Shown here one piece after another: positions 28,779-38,259 of a stretch of DNA of 64,000 bases (position 1 is its first letter; each line of letters begins with the position of its first letter). The notes under the pieces are model-generated. The model was not told where the DNA came from and ran no database searches. It saw only the letters and a program-made list of their open reading frames with translations. The stretch is from Paraburkholderia fynbosensis. GTDB lineage: Bacteria > Pseudomonadota > Gammaproteobacteria > Burkholderiales > Burkholderiaceae. The position numbers and the translations under genes were made by a program. Where the stretch lies: contig NZ_CADIKI010000008.1 in the NCBI RefSeq assembly GCF_902859935.1, positions 62,001 through 126,000 of the forward strand, given 5' to 3'.

Positions 28779-29881
28779 TGATTGCCTCCAGCGCGCATCG
28801 CATCGGAGATGCGGGTGTCGAGCGCGTTGCGCAGCGCGTCGCCCATGAAAGTCAACAGCAAGAGCATGGCGACCAGCACACCGAAGGTGGACAGCGAAAT
28901 CCACCACGCGTCGAGATTCGCTTTGCCTTGCGCGAGCAGTTCACCGAGGCTCGGGGTCGGCGACGGCACGCCGAGGCCGAGAAAGTCGAGGCTCGTCAGC
29001 GCGAGAATCGCGCCGCTCATGCGGAACGGCAGGAACGTGATCACCGGTGTCAGGCTGTTGGGCAGCACGTGGCGCCACATGATCTGCCAGTTCGACAGGC
29101 CCATCGCTCGCGCCGCGCGCACATAGTCCTGGTGACGATTGCGCAGAAACTCCGCGCGCACGTAATCGGACAGGCCGATCCAGCCGAACAGCGAGAGCAG
29201 CACGATCAGCAGAAGGAAGCCCGGCTCGAAAATCGACGAGAAGATAATCAGCAGGTAAAGCTCCGGCATCGCGCTCCAGATTTCGATCAACCGCTGCCCG
29301 ACGATATCGATACGTCCTCCGAAGTAACCTTGCACGGCGCCCGCGGCGATGCCGAGTATCGTGCCGATCAGCGTCAGCACGAGTCCGAACTCCACCGACA
29401 CCCGGAAGCCATAGAGCAGCCGCGCGAACAGGTCGCGGCCGCGGTCGTCGGTACCGAGCCAGTTCTCGCGCGACGGCGGCGCAGGGTTCGGTGCCTTCGA
29501 GAAGTAATTCAGCGTGTCGTAGTAGTAGCGATTCGGCGGATACACCGCAAAGTTGCCCGGCGCGTCAAAGCGGTGCTTGATGTACGGATCGAGATAATCG
29601 GCCGGAGTGGGGAAATCGCCGCCGAAGGTGGTCTCCGCATAAGTCTTGAACATCGGGAAATACAGGTGGCCGTCGTAGCGCGCCACCAGCGGCTTGTCGT
29701 TCGACCAGAGCGGACCCGCGAGGCTTGCCGCGAACGCCACCACGAACACGATCAGACTCCAGTAGCCGAGGCGCTGCTGGCGAAAACGCTGCCACACGCG
29801 GCGCGCGGGCGACGGCGACACGAACGCGCGCGCGGGTTCGGTGCGCGCCGCCGCGTCGACGGAAAGACGGGCTCGATTCAT
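28775..29881 (-). CDS. yejE: peptide ABC transporter permease YejE
   Basis: Inner-membrane permease with a DppC-type layout. 368 residues from the ATG at 29881, which shares one base with the yejB stop (TGATG). Seen: N-terminal QQRLGYWSLIVFVVAF membrane segment, then a large periplasmic loop rich in Tyr/Asn (YPPNRYYYDTLNYF) that marks YejE, the GTDDRGRDLFARLLYG stretch, and the EAA-like loop ARAMGLSNWQIMWRHVLPN that contacts YejF. Partners are the adjacent yejB and yejF. Confidence 0.94.
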   Translation of the reverse strand: MNRARLSVDAAARTEPARAFVSPSPARRVWQRFRQQRLGYWSLIVFVVAFAASLAGPLWSNDKPLVARYDGHLYFPMFKTYAETTFGGDFPTPADYLDPYIKHRFDAPGNFAVYPPNRYYYDTLNYFSKAPNPAPPSRENWLGTDDRGRDLFARLLYGFRVSVEFGLVLTLIGTILGIAAGAVQGYFGGRIDIVGQRLIEIWSAMPELYLLIIFSSIFEPGFLLLIVLLSLFGWIGLSDYVRAEFLRNRHQDYVRAARAMGLSNWQIMWRHVLPNSLTPVITFLPFRMSGAILALTSLDFLGLGVPSPTPSLGELLAQGKANLDAWWISLSTFGVLVAMLLLLTFMGDALRNALDTRISDAMRAGGNQ

Positions 29882-30918
29882 CAGCGTTCCAGTTGTTCGA
29901 ATTGGATGCGGGGATCGACCCATACATAGCAGAGGTCGGAGATCAGCTTGGTCGCAAGGCCGATCAGTGTGAACAGATACAGCGTGCCGAGCACGACCGG
30001 ATAGTCGCGCCGCACGACCGATTCATACGAGAGCAGGCCGAGCCCGTCGAGCGAGAAGAGCGTCTCGATCAGCAGACTCCCGGTGAAGAACGCGCCGATG
30101 AACGCCGCCGGAAAACCGACGATCAACGGCAACAGCGCATTGCGGAACACGTGCTTCCACAGCACACGCTTTTCGGACAGGCCTTTGGCGCGCGCGGTCA
30201 GCACATATTGCTTGCGGATCTCGTCGAGAAAAGCGTTTTTCGTCAGCATCGTGACGACCGCGAAACTGCCGACCACCGAAGCCGTGATCGGCAACGTGAT
30301 GTGCCACAGATAGTCGACGATCTTGCCGCCGAGACTCAGTTGCGCCCAGTTGTCCGAGGTGAGATTGCGCAGCGGAAACAATTGCAGGAAGGTGCCGCCG
30401 CCGAACAGCACGAGCAGCAGCACACCGAGCACGAACCCCGGAATCGCGTAGCCGATCAACACCACGAGGCTCGTCGCGATATCGAAGCGCGAGCCGTTGC
30501 GCACTGCCTTCGCGATGCCGAGCGGCACCGATATCAGGTACGTGAGGAAGAAGGTCCACAGGCCGATGCTGATCGACACCGGCAACTTCGACACGATCAG
30601 CGACCACACGCTTTGATGGCGAAAATAGCTCTGCCCGAGGTCGAAGGTCGAGAAACGCTTGAGCATCAGCACGTAGCGTTCGAGCGGCGGTTTGTCGAAA
30701 CCGTAGAGCTGCTTCAGCTGCGCGAGCTGTTGCGCGTCGACGCCGCTATGCGAGCGCAGACCGAACGGCGCGCCGCCCTCCGCGCCCTTGCGCAGTTCGT
30801 GCTGCATCTGCTCGACCGGGCCGCCCGGCACGAACTGGATCACAACGAAGGTCAGCGTTAGCACGCCGAGCAAGGTCGGGATCATCAGCAACAGGCGTTT
30901 GAGAATGTAGCTCCACAT
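29881..30918 (-). CDS. yejB: peptide ABC transporter permease YejB
   Basis: DppB-type permease. I start it at the ATG at 30918 (MWSYILKRLLLMIPTLLG), the standard N-terminal membrane helix, giving 345 residues; the longer frame upstream is not family-like. Seen: FVPGGPVEQMQHEL, the QLYGFDKP motif shared by DppB/OppB proteins, six predicted membrane segments, and the coupling loop TARAKGLSEKRVLWKHVFRN. It lies 61 bases after yejA. Confidence 0.94.
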   Translation of the reverse strand: MWSYILKRLLLMIPTLLGVLTLTFVVIQFVPGGPVEQMQHELRKGAEGGAPFGLRSHSGVDAQQLAQLKQLYGFDKPPLERYVLMLKRFSTFDLGQSYFRHQSVWSLIVSKLPVSISIGLWTFFLTYLISVPLGIAKAVRNGSRFDIATSLVVLIGYAIPGFVLGVLLLVLFGGGTFLQLFPLRNLTSDNWAQLSLGGKIVDYLWHITLPITASVVGSFAVVTMLTKNAFLDEIRKQYVLTARAKGLSEKRVLWKHVFRNALLPLIVGFPAAFIGAFFTGSLLIETLFSLDGLGLLSYESVVRRDYPVVLGTLYLFTLIGLATKLISDLCYVWVDPRIQFEQLER

Positions 30919-30979
30919 AGGCGGCGTTCCGGTGCGAAGACGATAAGTGGGGGGCGCGCTGGCGCGGCTGCGGTTGTCG

Positions 30980-32983
30980 CTACGAATGCGGTTGCGGCTG
31001 AGGCTGCGCATGGGGTTGCGCATGGGGTCGCAACCGGGACTGCGGTTGCTCGTACCACCACGTCGACGTGATCCAGCCTTCCGCGCCATAGTACAGCGGC
31101 AGCGTTTTCGGCCATGCCAGGCCGCGTTTGAACGCCACCCGATGCGTGCCGCTGTACCAGTGCGGCACGACATAGTAGCCATGCATCAGTAGCCGGTCGA
31201 GTGCATGCGTTGCATCGACCAGTTGCTCGCGCGTCTGCGCATGCACGAGCGCGTTCAGAACGGCATCGACCACCGGCGACTTCAAGCCGATCGCGTTGTC
31301 CGAACCCTTGGTATCGGCCGCCTTGCTGCCGAAGCGTTCGATCTGCTCCGAGCCCGGCACCTGCACGTCCGGCATGCGCAGCGTAGTGACGTCGAAGTCG
31401 AACGCGTCCAGACGCTTCTGATAGACCGCGTAGTCCGACACCCGAAACGTCGCGGTAATGCCGAGCTTCTGCAGATTGCGGATGAAGGTCGCGACGATCG
31501 GCTCCATCGACGCGGCCGAGCCGGAATCGTCGAGAATCTCGAACTGGAACGGCTCGCCTTTGGCGTTGCGCAATGCGCCGTCGCGATAGGTCCAGCCGGC
31601 TTCCTGCAACAGCGCGCGCGCCTGCAGCAGATTGGCGCGCAGCGAGCCGGGCGCATCGGTGTCCGGCTGCTTCGGCGGCGGACCGAAGACGGCTGGGTCG
31701 AGTTGCGCTCGCCACGGCTCGAGCAAGGCCAGCTCGCCCGGCGAAGGCAGGCCCTTCGCCTGCAAATCCGTATTGGCGAAGAAGCTGTCGATACGCCGGT
31801 ATTGATTGAAGAACAGTTGCCGGTTCAGCCACTGAAAGTCGAGCGCGAGATCGAGCGCTTTGCGCACGCGCACGTCCTGGAACAACGGACGCCGCGTGTT
31901 CAGGATGAAGCCCTGCATGCCGGTACCGTTGTGCTGCGGGAATTCACGCTTGATCAGCTCGCCGCTATCGAATTTCTTGCCGACATCGCGCCGCACCCAG
32001 TTGCGCGCGACGTATTCGACCAGCGCATCGTATTCGCCGGCCTTGAACGCTTCGAGCCGCGCGGTGGCATCCGAGTACAGTTTGTAGACGATTCGATCGA
32101 AGTTGTTCATGCCGACGCGCACCGGCAGATCCGCGCCCCAGTAATTGGGGTCGCGCCGATACGTGATGGTGCGGCCGTTATCGTACTGCTCGATCCGATA
32201 CGGGCCGCTGGAGATCGGCTTTTCGAATGCGAGCTGGTCGAACGGAATGCGGCTGCCGTCCGGCTTCAATCCCCACTTGCGGGAGAACACCGGCATGCCG
32301 CCCGCGAGCAGCGGCAACTCGCGATTGCGCTGGCGAAATTCGAAGCGGACCGTGTGCGGATCGATCACCACCGCGCGTTCGATCTCGCCGAAAATCGAGG
32401 CGAATTGCGGCGCGGCCTGCGGGCTCTTCAAAGTGTCGAGCGAGAACTTGACGTCGTCGGCGGTGACCGGATCGCCGTTGGAAAAGCGCGCGCGCGGATT
32501 GATGTGAAACGTCACCGACATGCCGTCCGGCGCGACGTTGATGTCGTCGGCGAGCAGCCCGTAGGCGGACGCGACTTCATCGCTGCTGCCCACCGTCAGG
32601 CTCTCGAACAGCAGGTCCACACCAGGCGCTGTATTGCCGCGCAGCGTGAACGGATTGAACTTGTCGAAGCTCGTGAGACGGCTCGGATTGGCGAGCACCA
32701 GCGTGCCGCCCTTCGGCGCATCGGGATTGACGTAGTCGAAGTGCTTGAAACCGGCCGGGTATTTCGGCTCGCCGTATTGCGCGATCGCATGCGCCGCCTG
32801 GGCCTGCGACGCCGCGAGCAATCCAGCCATGGCAACCACACAGGCTGTCGCGACGGCGCGCACCGGACGCCATGCACGCCACACCACTGCCAGCCCGGCA
32901 CGCGCGGGTCCGTGCGAGGGTTCGTCAATCACGCGGCATCGACATGCAGGAGGCGTTTGAACCCGTCGCGAGCCAGTTGTCAT
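30980..32983 (-). CDS. yejA: extracellular solute-binding protein YejA
   Basis: Periplasmic receptor (SBP_bac_5 family) that delivers oligopeptides to YejBEF; in enterics the system also imports microcin C. 667 residues from the ATG at 32983, which has AAGG six bases ahead. The signal peptide is long, with a hydrophobic core VVAMAGLLAAS ending AQA near residue 64. Seen: HAIAQYGEPKYPAGFKHFDYVNP, typical of YejA, and RNTAPGVDLLFESL-like core. The C-terminus ends in an odd His/Gln/Pro run (HAQPHAQPQPQPHS) made from a short DNA repeat. First gene of yejABEF and divergent from fabI. Confidence 0.92.
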   Translation of the reverse strand: MTTGSRRVQTPPACRCRVIDEPSHGPARAGLAVVWRAWRPVRAVATACVVAMAGLLAASQAQAAHAIAQYGEPKYPAGFKHFDYVNPDAPKGGTLVLANPSRLTSFDKFNPFTLRGNTAPGVDLLFESLTVGSSDEVASAYGLLADDINVAPDGMSVTFHINPRARFSNGDPVTADDVKFSLDTLKSPQAAPQFASIFGEIERAVVIDPHTVRFEFRQRNRELPLLAGGMPVFSRKWGLKPDGSRIPFDQLAFEKPISSGPYRIEQYDNGRTITYRRDPNYWGADLPVRVGMNNFDRIVYKLYSDATARLEAFKAGEYDALVEYVARNWVRRDVGKKFDSGELIKREFPQHNGTGMQGFILNTRRPLFQDVRVRKALDLALDFQWLNRQLFFNQYRRIDSFFANTDLQAKGLPSPGELALLEPWRAQLDPAVFGPPPKQPDTDAPGSLRANLLQARALLQEAGWTYRDGALRNAKGEPFQFEILDDSGSAASMEPIVATFIRNLQKLGITATFRVSDYAVYQKRLDAFDFDVTTLRMPDVQVPGSEQIERFGSKAADTKGSDNAIGLKSPVVDAVLNALVHAQTREQLVDATHALDRLLMHGYYVVPHWYSGTHRVAFKRGLAWPKTLPLYYGAEGWITSTWWYEQPQSRLRPHAQPHAQPQPQPHS

Positions 32984-33108
32984 AGGGGCCTTGTTGATCA
33001 GTGGGCAATTGCAGTGTGAGAGAATTCTACCCAATTAATCCGCGCGGTCCGCGCATCCCGAGCGCGCGATCTTCGCGTGCGCGGCGCGCCGAGCGTTCAG
33101 GAGATGTC

Positions 33109-33900
33109 ATGGGCTTCCTCAGTGGCAAACGCATCCTGCTGACCGGCTTGCTGTCGAACCGTTCTATTGCCTACGGCATCGCGCAAGCCTGCCGGCGCGA
33201 AGGCGCCGAGTTGGCCTTCACCTACGTCGGCGAGCGCTTCAAGGAGCGCATCACCGAATTCGCCAGCGAGTTCGGCAGCAACCTCGTGTTTCCCTGCGAC
33301 GTCGCCGAGGACGCGCAGATCGACGCCCTCTTCGCTTCGCTCGAGGAACACTGGAACGGCCTCGACGGGCTCGTTCACTCGATCGGCTTTGCACCGCGCG
33401 AAGCGATTGCAGGCGATTTCCTCGACGGCATGACGCGCGAAAACTTCCGCATCGCACACGATATCTCCGCATACAGCTTCCCCGCGCTCGCGAGAGCCGC
33501 GCAGTCGATGTTCACGCCGGACGCGTCGCTGCTGACGCTAAGCTATCTCGGCGCCGAACGCGCGATTCCGAACTACAACACGATGGGACTCGCCAAGGCT
33601 TCGCTCGAAGCGAGCGTGCGTTATCTGGCCGTGTCGCTCGGCGCGCAGGGCGTGCGCGTGAACGGTATTTCCGCGGGACCGATCAGGACGCTGGCCGCGA
33701 GCGGCATCAAGGGCTTCGGCAAGATTCTCGACTTCGTCGAGCAGAATGCGCCGCTCAGACGCAACGTAACGATCGAACAGGTCGGCAATACCGCGGCGTT
33801 CCTGCTGTCGGATCTGGCGGCCGGCGTAACCGCGGAAATCGTGCACGTCGATAGCGGCTTCAATGCGGTGGTGGGCGGTATGGCTGCGGCGACCGAGTGA
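33109..33900 (+). CDS. fabI: enoyl-[acyl-carrier-protein] reductase FabI
   Basis: NADH-dependent reductase completing each cycle of fatty-acid elongation; target of triclosan. 263 residues from the ATG at 33109, the usual length. Seen: [19 protein letters not shown] for NAD binding, the S-Y-x(6)-Y-N-T-M-G-x-A-K catalytic core visible as NYNTMGLAK, and [15 protein letters not shown] over the substrate pocket. It is divergent from yejA, with about 125 bases between. A bidirectional terminator follows at 34045. Confidence 0.96.
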   Translation: MGFLSGKRILLTGLLSNRSIAYGIAQACRREGAELAFTYVGERFKERITEFASEFGSNLVFPCDVAEDAQIDALFASLEEHWNGLDGLVHSIGFAPREAIAGDFLDGMTRENFRIAHDISAYSFPALARAAQSMFTPDASLLTLSYLGAERAIPNYNTMGLAKASLEASVRYLAVSLGAQGVRVNGISAGPIRTLAASGIKGFGKILDFVEQNAPLRRNVTIEQVGNTAAFLLSDLAAGVTAEIVHVDSGFNAVVGGMAAATE

Positions 33901-34044
33901 ATGTTGAAGGCGTCCGCGGCCTCGCGATGAATGTCACGGCATGGTGAATAGGCCGCATGAACAGGCTGCAACACGCGGGCGTGGCTCGCGTCACAGTTGC
34001 GCTATTCGCGAGCTAGGCGCGCATGCTTGACGGACATAAAAAAA

Positions 34045-34066
34045 CCGCCCTGCCGGGCGGTTTTTT
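34045..34066. terminator. bidirectional terminator after fabI
   Basis: Stem CCGCCC / GGGCGG extended by A-T pairs on both sides (AAAA...TTTTTT), loop TGCC. It serves fabI on the plus strand and the small exported protein on the minus strand. Confidence 0.9.
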
Positions 34067-34103
34067 CTGAATCGACGACGCCAACCTGATCGCGCTCGAC
34101 AGC

Positions 34104-34451
34104 TTAGTGCCAGCCGCGATGATTGTCGTAGTGATGACGGCCATAGTCGCTATGGCCCGGAGGATGATGGCGATACCAGTCATCGCGCGCCCAGTAGCGG
34201 CGGCCGTCCCAGTAGCGGTCGCCGTGCCAGCCGATAACGATCGACGGGCCGCCGTAGTACACCGGTGCCGGCTGATACACGACGGGCGGCGGAGGCGGCG
34301 GAGGCGGTGCGTAAACCGGCGCCGGCGCAACGTAGACCGGCGCGGGAATGCCGATATTGACCCCGACGTTGAGCCCCGAGGCCATTGCCGCACCCGATGC
34401 ACCCAACGTCAAAACCCCGAGCAGAAGCGGAACTAAACGAGCGGACTTCAT
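34104..34451 (-). CDS. small exported Pro/Tyr/His-rich protein
   Basis: 115 residues, function unknown. Residues 1-24 form a signal peptide (LLLGVLTLGASGAAMA). The mature part has a Pro/Val/Tyr-rich segment (VYAPPPPPPPP) followed by WHGDRYWDGRRYWARDDWY and a His-rich end. I recall similar small exported proteins with a Tyr/Trp/Arg-rich core as common in Burkholderiaceae. It ends near the 34045 terminator and stands alone. The His cluster could bind metal, but that is inference. Confidence 0.82.
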   Translation of the reverse strand: MKSARLVPLLLGVLTLGASGAAMASGLNVGVNIGIPAPVYVAPAPVYAPPPPPPPPVVYQPAPVYYGGPSIVIGWHGDRYWDGRRYWARDDWYRHHPPGHSDYGRHHYDNHRGWH

Positions 34452-34862
34452 TGATCACCCTTGGAAGAATGTGTTCTGTGGGCGGAAATATAACGCAAGG
34501 TAGCGTTCCGCGTATTTCATGTTTGTAATAACTGATGCACAACATCGCAGCATCGGCTGCTACGTAACGTCTGGTTACATGCGAGCGCGGTCGGGTGAAA
34601 ACGATGCTGGGTTGTAATCGAAGTACACGTGGCGTTCAAGCGTGCTTGATGCGCGCGATGCAGTGGTCGTGAATTCATCGTCGCGAACCGGGACATAGGC
34701 ATCGTTGTGTCGCCAGCATTTAGCAGCAAGTGCCCGACGCGCATTCACACCGAACTACGAGCTGAAAAAACAAAACCCCGCAGAGCCTGGACTCTGCGGG
34801 GTTTGCCGCCAGCACGCGGCCGTGCACTCGGACGATATCGATGTGATAGCCGTACAGTCTGC
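34452..34862. other. intergenic region ahead of the accessory block
   Basis: About 410 bases with no gene. It contains the terminator at 34773-34804. Base composition is more mixed than in the flanking genes. This is roughly where the accessory region begins. Confidence 0.45.
34773..34804 (-). terminator. terminator downstream of the znuA remnant
   Basis: Thirteen-base perfect stem AAACCCCGCAGAG / CTCTGCGGGGTTT with a six-base loop. On the minus strand a T-rich run (TTTTGTTTTTT) follows, so it fits the end of the znuA-type unit. It has survived although the gene has decayed. Confidence 0.85.
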
Positions 34863-35330
34863 TCAGGACCTCGGTACCCACCACTTCGTCCGTCGCCCCG
34901 CTCGCTGCATGCTGCGGACCGCTTCGAGCATGTAGCTGGCGACCGGCTCCGTCACCGCGACAGGCGTTTTCGAGTAGTGCGCCTTGAACGATGCAATTGC
35001 AGCCAACCAGGGCTTGAGTGATGCATCGAACTTCTTCTCGCTGGCTTGAAAGCAGGCTGCCTGCGCGGGGTTCAATGGGAAAGGTCTGCCGCCACTGCCT
35101 TCGCAACCGCCGGCATGACCGTTCTTGACGATCAGATCGGCGGAAACGATCTGCGCTGCCACCTTCGGGTTGACCTCGAAGGTGTGTGGATCCGTATCGG
35201 GATCCGTTTCGATCGCGCTCACCTGAACGTACTTGCCGCCGATCTGGGCGATGACATCGGCGTATTCGTTTTCGACGGTACGGAAAAAAAGCACTCCCAC
35301 ACGGCCAGATACGTTATAACATAACACCTC
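34863..35330 (-). pseudogene. decayed metal ABC transporter substrate-binding protein (znuA type)
   Basis: Remnant of a zinc/manganese-uptake receptor. Recognisable pieces: ENEYADVIAQIGGKYVQVSA and then DPDTDPHTFEVNPKV (with the metal-ligand His of the family), NPAQAACFQASEKKFDASL, and TPVAVTEPVASYML. Three losses are visible: no signal peptide before the first piece, a missing central block of about 50-60 residues between IVKNG and NPAQA (where normal members have a second metal ligand), and truncation after the TEPVASY segment. What remains is too short to work. A Zur-like box still sits at its upstream end and a terminator at its downstream end. Confidence 0.75.
35313..35325. promoter_or_regulatory. 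Zur-box-like inverted repeat
   Basis: GTTATAACATAAC is a perfect GTTAT-N3-ATAAC inverted repeat, the core of Zur operators as I know them. It lies between the znuA remnant (minus) and the first COG0523 gene (plus, starting 168 bases away), so it could control both under zinc limitation. Confidence 0.75.
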
Positions 35331-35492
35331 CCGTGTCCAGCGTTCCCAGCGGAAAGACTGGCCGTCACGGACCGTGGCGTCAGCGAAGCGGGCTGTCACC
35401 GCACGGGGATCTCGACCGTAACCATTTGCTCACCGCCCGGGCACCTCGACGGGCGAACATGCTTGAGCGCGTGCCGCTCACAGGAGAATGCA

Positions 35493-36500
35493 ATGCAAGA
35501 TGCAACCGGCTTCCAGCGTATCCCGACGACCATCCTGACCGGCTTCCTCGGCGCCGGAAAAACGACCTTGCTGAACCGCATCCTGACCGAGCATCACGGC
35601 GGACGCGTTGCGGTCATCGAAAACGAATTCGGCGAAGCGGGCATCGACAACGAATTGCTGGTGCAGGACGGTAACGAGCAGATTGTCGAAATGAACAACG
35701 GCTGTATCTGTTGTACGGTGCGTGGCGACCTGGTGCGCATTCTTTCGACGCTCGCCGCGCGACGGGAGTCAGGAGAACTCGCGTTCGAGCGGGTCATCAT
35801 CGAGACAACGGGACTTGCCGATCCGGCGCCCGTCGCGCAAACGTTCTTTGTTGACGATGTCGTGCAGGAGAAATACCTGCTCGACGCCATCGTGACGGTG
35901 GTCGACGCACGGCATGGCGGCGAGCAGCTCGATGAACATCACGAAGCGCAGGAGCAGGTCGGATTCGCGGACCGTATCCTCGTATCCAAGGTGGACCTCG
36001 TTGGCGAAGAGCAGGCGCAGCAACTGATGCGCCGGTTGCGGCAGATGAACCCGCGCGCGACGATCAGGCCGGCACATTTTGGCGAGACGGACCTGAAGCA
36101 ACTGCTCGACATCCGCAGCTTCAGTCTGGATGCCATTGTCGACATCGAGCCCGATTTCCTTGAAGACGTTTCGCACGAGCATGACGACGATGTGACGTCC
36201 TTCGTCTACCGCACTACTGCGCCTCTGGATCGGGACAAGCTCGAGGCGTTCTTCAGCGCCACGGTTGCGATCTATGGTGCCGCGATGCTGCGCTACAAGG
36301 GTGTGCTGAACCTGGCGGGTGTCGACCGTCGCGCAGTGTTCCAGGGCGTACATATGATTTTTGGCGCGGATATCGGTAAGTCCTGGGGCGCGAATGAAAC
36401 GCGCGAAACCCGGATTGTTTTCATCGGCAAACTGTTGCCGCATGATCTTTTCAAGGCGGGCCTCGACAACTGTATGGTTGGCGAAGTCCTGCAGAACTGA
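35493..36500 (+). CDS. COG0523 GTPase (CobW/YjiA type), putative zinc chaperone 1
   Basis: G3E-family GTPase thought to insert or allocate metal. Start at the ATG at 35493 after an AGGAG site; 335 residues. Seen: Walker [13 protein letters not shown], the metal-binding motif [21 protein letters not shown], and the guanine-specificity region SKVDLV. The length and EGxTG-like IETTGLAD fit the YjiA/CobW subgroup. It is next to a Zur-like box and a second COG0523 gene, so the metal is most likely zinc rather than cobalt for cobalamin. Metal choice is inference from context. Confidence 0.88.
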   Translation: MQDATGFQRIPTTILTGFLGAGKTTLLNRILTEHHGGRVAVIENEFGEAGIDNELLVQDGNEQIVEMNNGCICCTVRGDLVRILSTLAARRESGELAFERVIIETTGLADPAPVAQTFFVDDVVQEKYLLDAIVTVVDARHGGEQLDEHHEAQEQVGFADRILVSKVDLVGEEQAQQLMRRLRQMNPRATIRPAHFGETDLKQLLDIRSFSLDAIVDIEPDFLEDVSHEHDDDVTSFVYRTTAPLDRDKLEAFFSATVAIYGAAMLRYKGVLNLAGVDRRAVFQGVHMIFGADIGKSWGANETRETRIVFIGKLLPHDLFKAGLDNCMVGEVLQN

Positions 36501-36603
36501 CACGAAGGATCGCATCTGCTTGCCGCGCACCCGCCTCGGCCAGCAGGCTGCCTGTGTCGATACATGTGATCTTCTTCACCATGTTTGAGGCCTCACTTTT
36601 CCC

Positions 36604-37815
36604 ATGCACAAGCTCCCCGTCACCGTACTGTCCGGCTTTCTCGGTGCGGGCAAGACCTCGCTCCTGAACCACGTCCTGAATAACCGCGAAGGCAAGCGGG
36701 TGGCCGTCATCGTGAACGATATGTCGGAAGTCAACATCGACGCTCAACTGATTCGTGACGGCGGCAGCCAGCTCTCGCACATCGACGAAAAGCTCGTCGA
36801 AATGAGCAACGGTTGCATTTGCTGCACATTGCGCGAGGACCTGCTGATCGAGATCGAGCGGCTCGCGCGGGACAAGCGCTTCGACTATCTGCTGATCGAA
36901 TCCACGGGCATATCCGAGCCCTTGCCGGTGGCGGAAACCTTTACGTTCCGCGACGAACAAGGTCACAGCCTCTCGGATATCGCTCGCCTGGACACGATGG
37001 TGACGGTCGTCGACGCCTATAACTTTGTGCACGACTACGGTTCCCACGACTTCCTGGCGGATCGCGGCGAAACGATGGGCGGGGAAGACCGCCGCACCGT
37101 GGTCGATCTGCTGACCGAGCAGATCGAGTTTTGCGACGTGATCGTGCTGAACAAGACGGACCTTGTGAGCGCAAGCGAGTTGGAGTTGCTCAAAGGCGTG
37201 CTGCGGGTGCTGAACGCCCGCGCGAAGATCGTCGAAAGCCGCTTTGGCCAGGTGCCGATCGGGCAGGTTCTCGATACCGGCCTGTTCGACTTCGAAGCCG
37301 CTGCGCAAGCGCCTGGGTGGCTCAAGGAGATGCGCGGCGAACACATTCCCGAAAGCGAACAATATGGCATCACCAGCTTCGTCTACCGCGCGCGTCGTCC
37401 GTTTCATCCGCAGCGTTTCTTCGACTGGATTCAGAGCGAGTGGCCGGGCGTCGTGCGCTCGAAGGGGTATTTCTGGCTGGCCTCGCGCAACCATGCGGTC
37501 GGGGAATGGTCGCAAGCCGGCGCGATCTCGCGTCACGGACGGGCCGGGACCTGGTGGGCGGCCGTGCCCAGGCACGCCTGGCCGCAGGAACCCGAAGCAC
37601 GGGCGATCATCCGAAGCCGCTGGCATGAGCGTTTCGGGGATCGTCAACAGGAGCTGGTCCTGATCGGCACCGGAATGGACGAGGCAGCCTTGCGCGCGTC
37701 CTTTGACGCCTGCCTGCTAAGCGAGGACGACTGGCCCGTGATGAACTCGCGTGGCGCAAATTTACCGACCCGTTCCCTGAGTGGACGCAGTAAGGTGTGT
37801 CCACCCAGGCAGTAA
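36604..37815 (+). CDS. COG0523 GTPase, ZigA-like zinc chaperone 2, with C-terminal frameshift
   Basis: Second G3E GTPase, 403 residues as read. Seen: Walker [18 protein letters not shown] metal site, [16 protein letters not shown], and NKTDLV. The longer C-terminal domain ([18 protein letters not shown]) matches the ZigA type. After CLLSEDDW near 37733 the reading frame turns into unrelated sequence and ends at 37815. In the neighbouring frame the DNA encodes [15 protein letters not shown] and a stop at 37793, which is the expected family C-terminus. One missing base near TGGCCC explains this. The protein therefore has a foreign tail of about 25 residues; it may still work. Confidence 0.85.
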   Translation: MHKLPVTVLSGFLGAGKTSLLNHVLNNREGKRVAVIVNDMSEVNIDAQLIRDGGSQLSHIDEKLVEMSNGCICCTLREDLLIEIERLARDKRFDYLLIESTGISEPLPVAETFTFRDEQGHSLSDIARLDTMVTVVDAYNFVHDYGSHDFLADRGETMGGEDRRTVVDLLTEQIEFCDVIVLNKTDLVSASELELLKGVLRVLNARAKIVESRFGQVPIGQVLDTGLFDFEAAAQAPGWLKEMRGEHIPESEQYGITSFVYRARRPFHPQRFFDWIQSEWPGVVRSKGYFWLASRNHAVGEWSQAGAISRHGRAGTWWAAVPRHAWPQEPEARAIIRSRWHERFGDRQQELVLIGTGMDEAALRASFDACLLSEDDWPVMNSRGANLPTRSLSGRSKVCPPRQ

Positions 37816-37873
37816 CCTGGCACCATGCGTCCTCAATCGCATTGAGGTACTTCGCCAGCCTGGCGCCGGGCAC

Positions 37874-38196
37874 TCAGGCGAGCGCAACCGGGCCGTGGTC
37901 GTCGCAATGATCGCCGTGCGGATGGTGCAGGTGGCCGTTGACCAGGTAGTCGACGTGATCGCCATGCGGTACTGCTTCGTGGCCGCATGCCGGCCCGTGG
38001 ACATGTCCCGGCTCATGACCGCCGCAATTGGAAGTACATCGATCCGGATTTTTTGCGCTCACCTCTAGCCGGTGCTCGTCCACGTGATCGCCATGGGGAT
38101 GGTGCAGGTGGCCATCGTGCAGATAGTCAGTGTGATCGCCATGCCTGATCGCAGTGTGTCCGCAGTTCGGACCATGCTGATGCTCACGATAGGCAT
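37874..38196 (-). CDS. His-rich metal-binding small protein, start codon problem
   Basis: About 105 residues, function unproven. In this frame the DNA encodes two copies of one unit: NCGH...RHGDHTDYLHDGHLHHPHGDH and then CGHEAVPHGDHVDYLVNGHLHHPHGDH, with Cys-rich joints (RCTSNCGGH). Such His/Asp density indicates zinc, cobalt or nickel binding. The frame has no ATG, GTG or TTG before the first unit; GTG at 38083 would drop it. An ATG at 38196 with a GGGGGG stretch ahead is one base out of frame, which suggests a one-base deletion. It sits between a zinc chaperone gene and the dmeR-like gene, divergent from the latter. Could be a pseudogene or use an unusual start. Confidence 0.6.
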
Positions 38197-38203
38197 TATT
38201 AGA

Positions 38204-38214
38204 ATACCCCCCTA
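38204..38214 (+). promoter_or_regulatory. RcnR/DmeR-type operator candidate
   Basis: ATACCCCCCTA, a C-tract flanked by A/T bases like the operators of RcnR/CsoR-type repressors. It overlaps the -35 position of a promoter whose -10 TATACT lies at 38228-38233, and stands just upstream of the repressor gene and of the divergent His-rich protein. Confidence 0.55.
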
Positions 38215-38259
38215 CCCTATCTTGGCATATACTCTCCTGAGGTATATAGGAGGTCGTTC

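Noticed and set aside
31205..33019. 604-codon plus-strand frame opposite yejA
   Set aside because: Antisense shadow; composition is Arg/Leu/Ala-rich without motifs, while the minus strand encodes a complete solute-binding protein.
34000..35000. Second att copy matching the tRNA-Ser 3' end
   Set aside because: I looked for the T-arm sequence GGTTCGAATCCCTCCG or its complement near the left edge of the accessory block and found none.
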